Source of the DNA: Euglena gracilis
Lineage: Eukaryota > Euglenozoa > Euglenophyceae > Euglenales > Euglenaceae
Assembly (NCBI GenBank): GCA_900893395.1
Contig: CAAHFI010075453.1
Span: forward strand, 1 to 30,488
Direction: 5' to 3'
Length of the DNA stretch: 30,488 nt
This document shows, in pieces, positions 28,910 through 30,488 of this stretch (the stretch's first letter is position 1; every line of letters starts with the position of its first letter). The translations under genes were made by a program, and so were the position numbers. The notes beneath the pieces are model-generated. The model was not told where the DNA came from, did not search any database, and saw nothing but the letters and a program-made list of their open reading frames with translations.

Positions 28910-29612
28910 GCCGGGAGGCTGAATCTCACCCTGCTGACCATTGGGGGCTGTTGACCTAATGCCTGCAAAGGTGTTGCGAAATGCTGCTGGCTTGGGTTGG
29001 ATCTCCCACGGCCACCTGCAATATCTACCAAATCCTCTGTCAAATGCTGATGGCTGGGTGGTTGAACTTCACCCTGCTGTTGATTGGGGGTTTTGTCCAA
29101 TGTCTTTCAAATGCTGCTGGCTGTGTGCTTTCTCCTGCACCATTTGCATTTGGCATAAGCAAAAAACATTAGCCAAAACCACGTTGAAGACCACAGTGTG
29201 CAGCGTGTGTGGAGTGCTTGTTACAGCTGCAATGGGAGTCACTGGGGGCTCGACTTCTGCTGCAATTGTTTCCAGCACCTTGGACTCCATGATGCACCAA
29301 AATGTCTGTGCAATCTATTCACAAATGTTTCCACGAATCATGGTGTCGATGTCCTCGATGTTCTCTCCACTGATAGCCTCCTGGGCGCCCCATTTGGGGC
29401 TGAGCTTCACAAGATCTCCATGGCCCATTTGGGCTTGGGCTGGCCCTGGGGCTGGATCTTCCAGGGCTTGAAACAGAGATGTCGATGTCACAGACGTTGC
29501 TGTAGCTGGGTGGCTGAATCTCACCCTGCTTCTCCTGGGGCTGGATCTCCCAGGGCTTGAATCGCAGATGTCGACGTGGAGCTGGGTGGCAGAATCTCAC
29601 CCTGCTGTAAGA
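28910..29612 (-). repeat. degenerate repeat array with a QQGEIQPPS-like coding motif
   Basis: The word GCTGGGTGGCTGAATCTCA-CCCTGCT or a close variant recurs near 28917, 29052, 29505 and 29581. A companion word GGGGCTGGATCTCCCAGGG recurs near 29008 (diverged), 29449 and 29537. The clearest tandem pair is 29449-29536 and 29537-29612. On the minus strand the recurring peptide is QQGE(I/V)QPPS. The frame is not kept through the array. It lies upstream of the 2A-bearing ATG and may be a 5' repeat region of the same element. Confidence 0.6.
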
Positions 29613-30488
29613 CTTTTCACGGTTGTCAAGGATCCAAACTTCAAACCTCGAATAGTGGGTTTGCTGCTCGCAGTTGTCCTTCGTATTGAGCTTTGGACCC
29701 CACTCGGGGCTTTCAAGCCATGAGAACATGTGGAGACGAAAAAAATAGACACTCAGAAAGTTTTTTTTCAAATTCCGGCATTTTTCATCAACACGGTGGT
29801 GGGGCGAACCGAGTCCACCGACCAGTGGCACAGCCTACTGGATTTGAAGAGTTCAGGGGAGTAAGGCTATGTACGGAGGCAACAGTCTCTGCACGCTGGT
29901 GAAGGGAGGGAAGGTAAAAGGGGCGAGCTTAGAGAATAGTAAACGGCGCGCGAGTGCAAAGCGTGACATACAACGGGGACGGGATGCTGAATGCTTTTGG
30001 TGCGGGGGTGTGGTAGGGAGCAGAGTGAGGGGAGCGCATGGCGCACGGTCAGGTGAGCGTGGTTTTTTTTGCTGTGGGCTGCTTAGGCCTGTGCTTCTCC
30101 TTGTGTGTTATTTAGGTTTGGTTTTTGTCCGCTTGCTTCCTGGTGTGTACCCGGATTGTCAGGGGATGCGTGCTTTTGTTGCCAATGTCTTGACGATCTG
30201 CCTCATGCAAGTTGGGGGATGGTCCAGTGTGTCCAGATAATTTCACCACATCAGACTTCTGGCCAAAAACAACTTTTCAGTCTTCAGGGGTCTTCTTCTC
30301 AAACTGCCCCACACAGCGCCCCAGAAGACAAGACTTGGTACTTGAATCCAGTTCAGAGTCCCACGCAAACTTGTACACTGTTTACCAGCTTGCCTGTGCA
30401 GAATGTAATTCCCCAAGGACTTACAACAAATGAACACAATGAAGAAAATTCCTCCTCCTTCTCCCTCTGCTACCAGTTTCCCAGGGGA
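29613..30488. other. no gene recognised
   Basis: Only short unrelated frames. One plus-strand frame (29869-30240) contains AECFWCGGVVGSRVRGAHG, which faintly recalls a CCHC zinc knuckle but lacks the required later histidine and cysteine spacing. The end of the window (30240-30440) is open on both strands with no recognisable product. Confidence 0.45.

Noticed and set aside
28910-29612. CRISPR array
   Set aside because: Repeats are degenerate, unevenly spaced and partly coding-like, and the window is eukaryotic.
29869-30240. gag zinc knuckle
   Set aside because: CFWCGG resembles the first half of a CCHC box but the later histidine and cysteine are not at the right spacing.

Overview
This window looks like a stretch of a large, repeat-rich eukaryotic nuclear genome. 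No bacterial operon, rRNA, CRISPR array or intact host gene can be recognised. Nearly all recognisable sequence is decayed transposable elements, often inserted into one another. Sequence alone does not fix the lineage: the chromodomain Ty3 element, the tyrosine-recombinase (DIRS-order) retrotransposons and a LINE-like reverse transcriptase occur together in several protist, algal, plant and invertebrate genomes.

Region 0.6-14.3 kb is an array of five diverged pieces of one DIRS-order retrotransposon family, in orientations minus (590-2060), plus (2250-3836), plus (4320-6336 continued at 7942-8626), minus (9180-11590) and plus (11590-14276). The recurring parts are a Gly/Gln/Trp-rich repetitive gag-like region, a reverse transcriptase, an RNase H with a Gly-Gly-Gly signature encoded by long C/G runs, and a tyrosine recombinase. 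Younger insertions interrupt them: an LTR-flanked element with a GATTA target duplication (6337-7941), fold-back elements (about 3862-4320, 8626-9180, 14277-14511), and a miniature LTR element (13271-13863) with an initiator-Met-type primer site, a polypurine tract and a Pol III B-box inside its LTRs.

Region 14.65-19.3 kb is one degraded chromovirus (Ty3 lineage) on the plus strand, reading gag-like, RT, RNase H, integrase and chromodomain. Region 19.3-21.6 kb has little recognisable except an LTR-type RT fragment preceded by a possible coiled coil, and a GT-rich minisatellite.

Region 21.6-29.6 kb reads on the minus strand. From its upstream end it has a degenerate repeat array coding for a QQGEIQPPS-like motif (28910-29612), an ATG-led frame with a textbook 2A ribosome-skipping motif GDVEANPGP (28647-28673), and a LINE-like reverse transcriptase (23630-25230). 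A 3.0-kb LTR-flanked element (25238-28258) lies between the 2A part and the RT part, and a further 1.5-kb LTR-flanked element with a CCCG target duplication (25554-27023) is nested inside it. Downstream of the RT is the longest open frame of the window, a Pro/Gln-rich protein of unknown family. The 2A motif near a split LINE-like element, and the tRNA-promoter-bearing miniature LTR element, are the two most notable things here.
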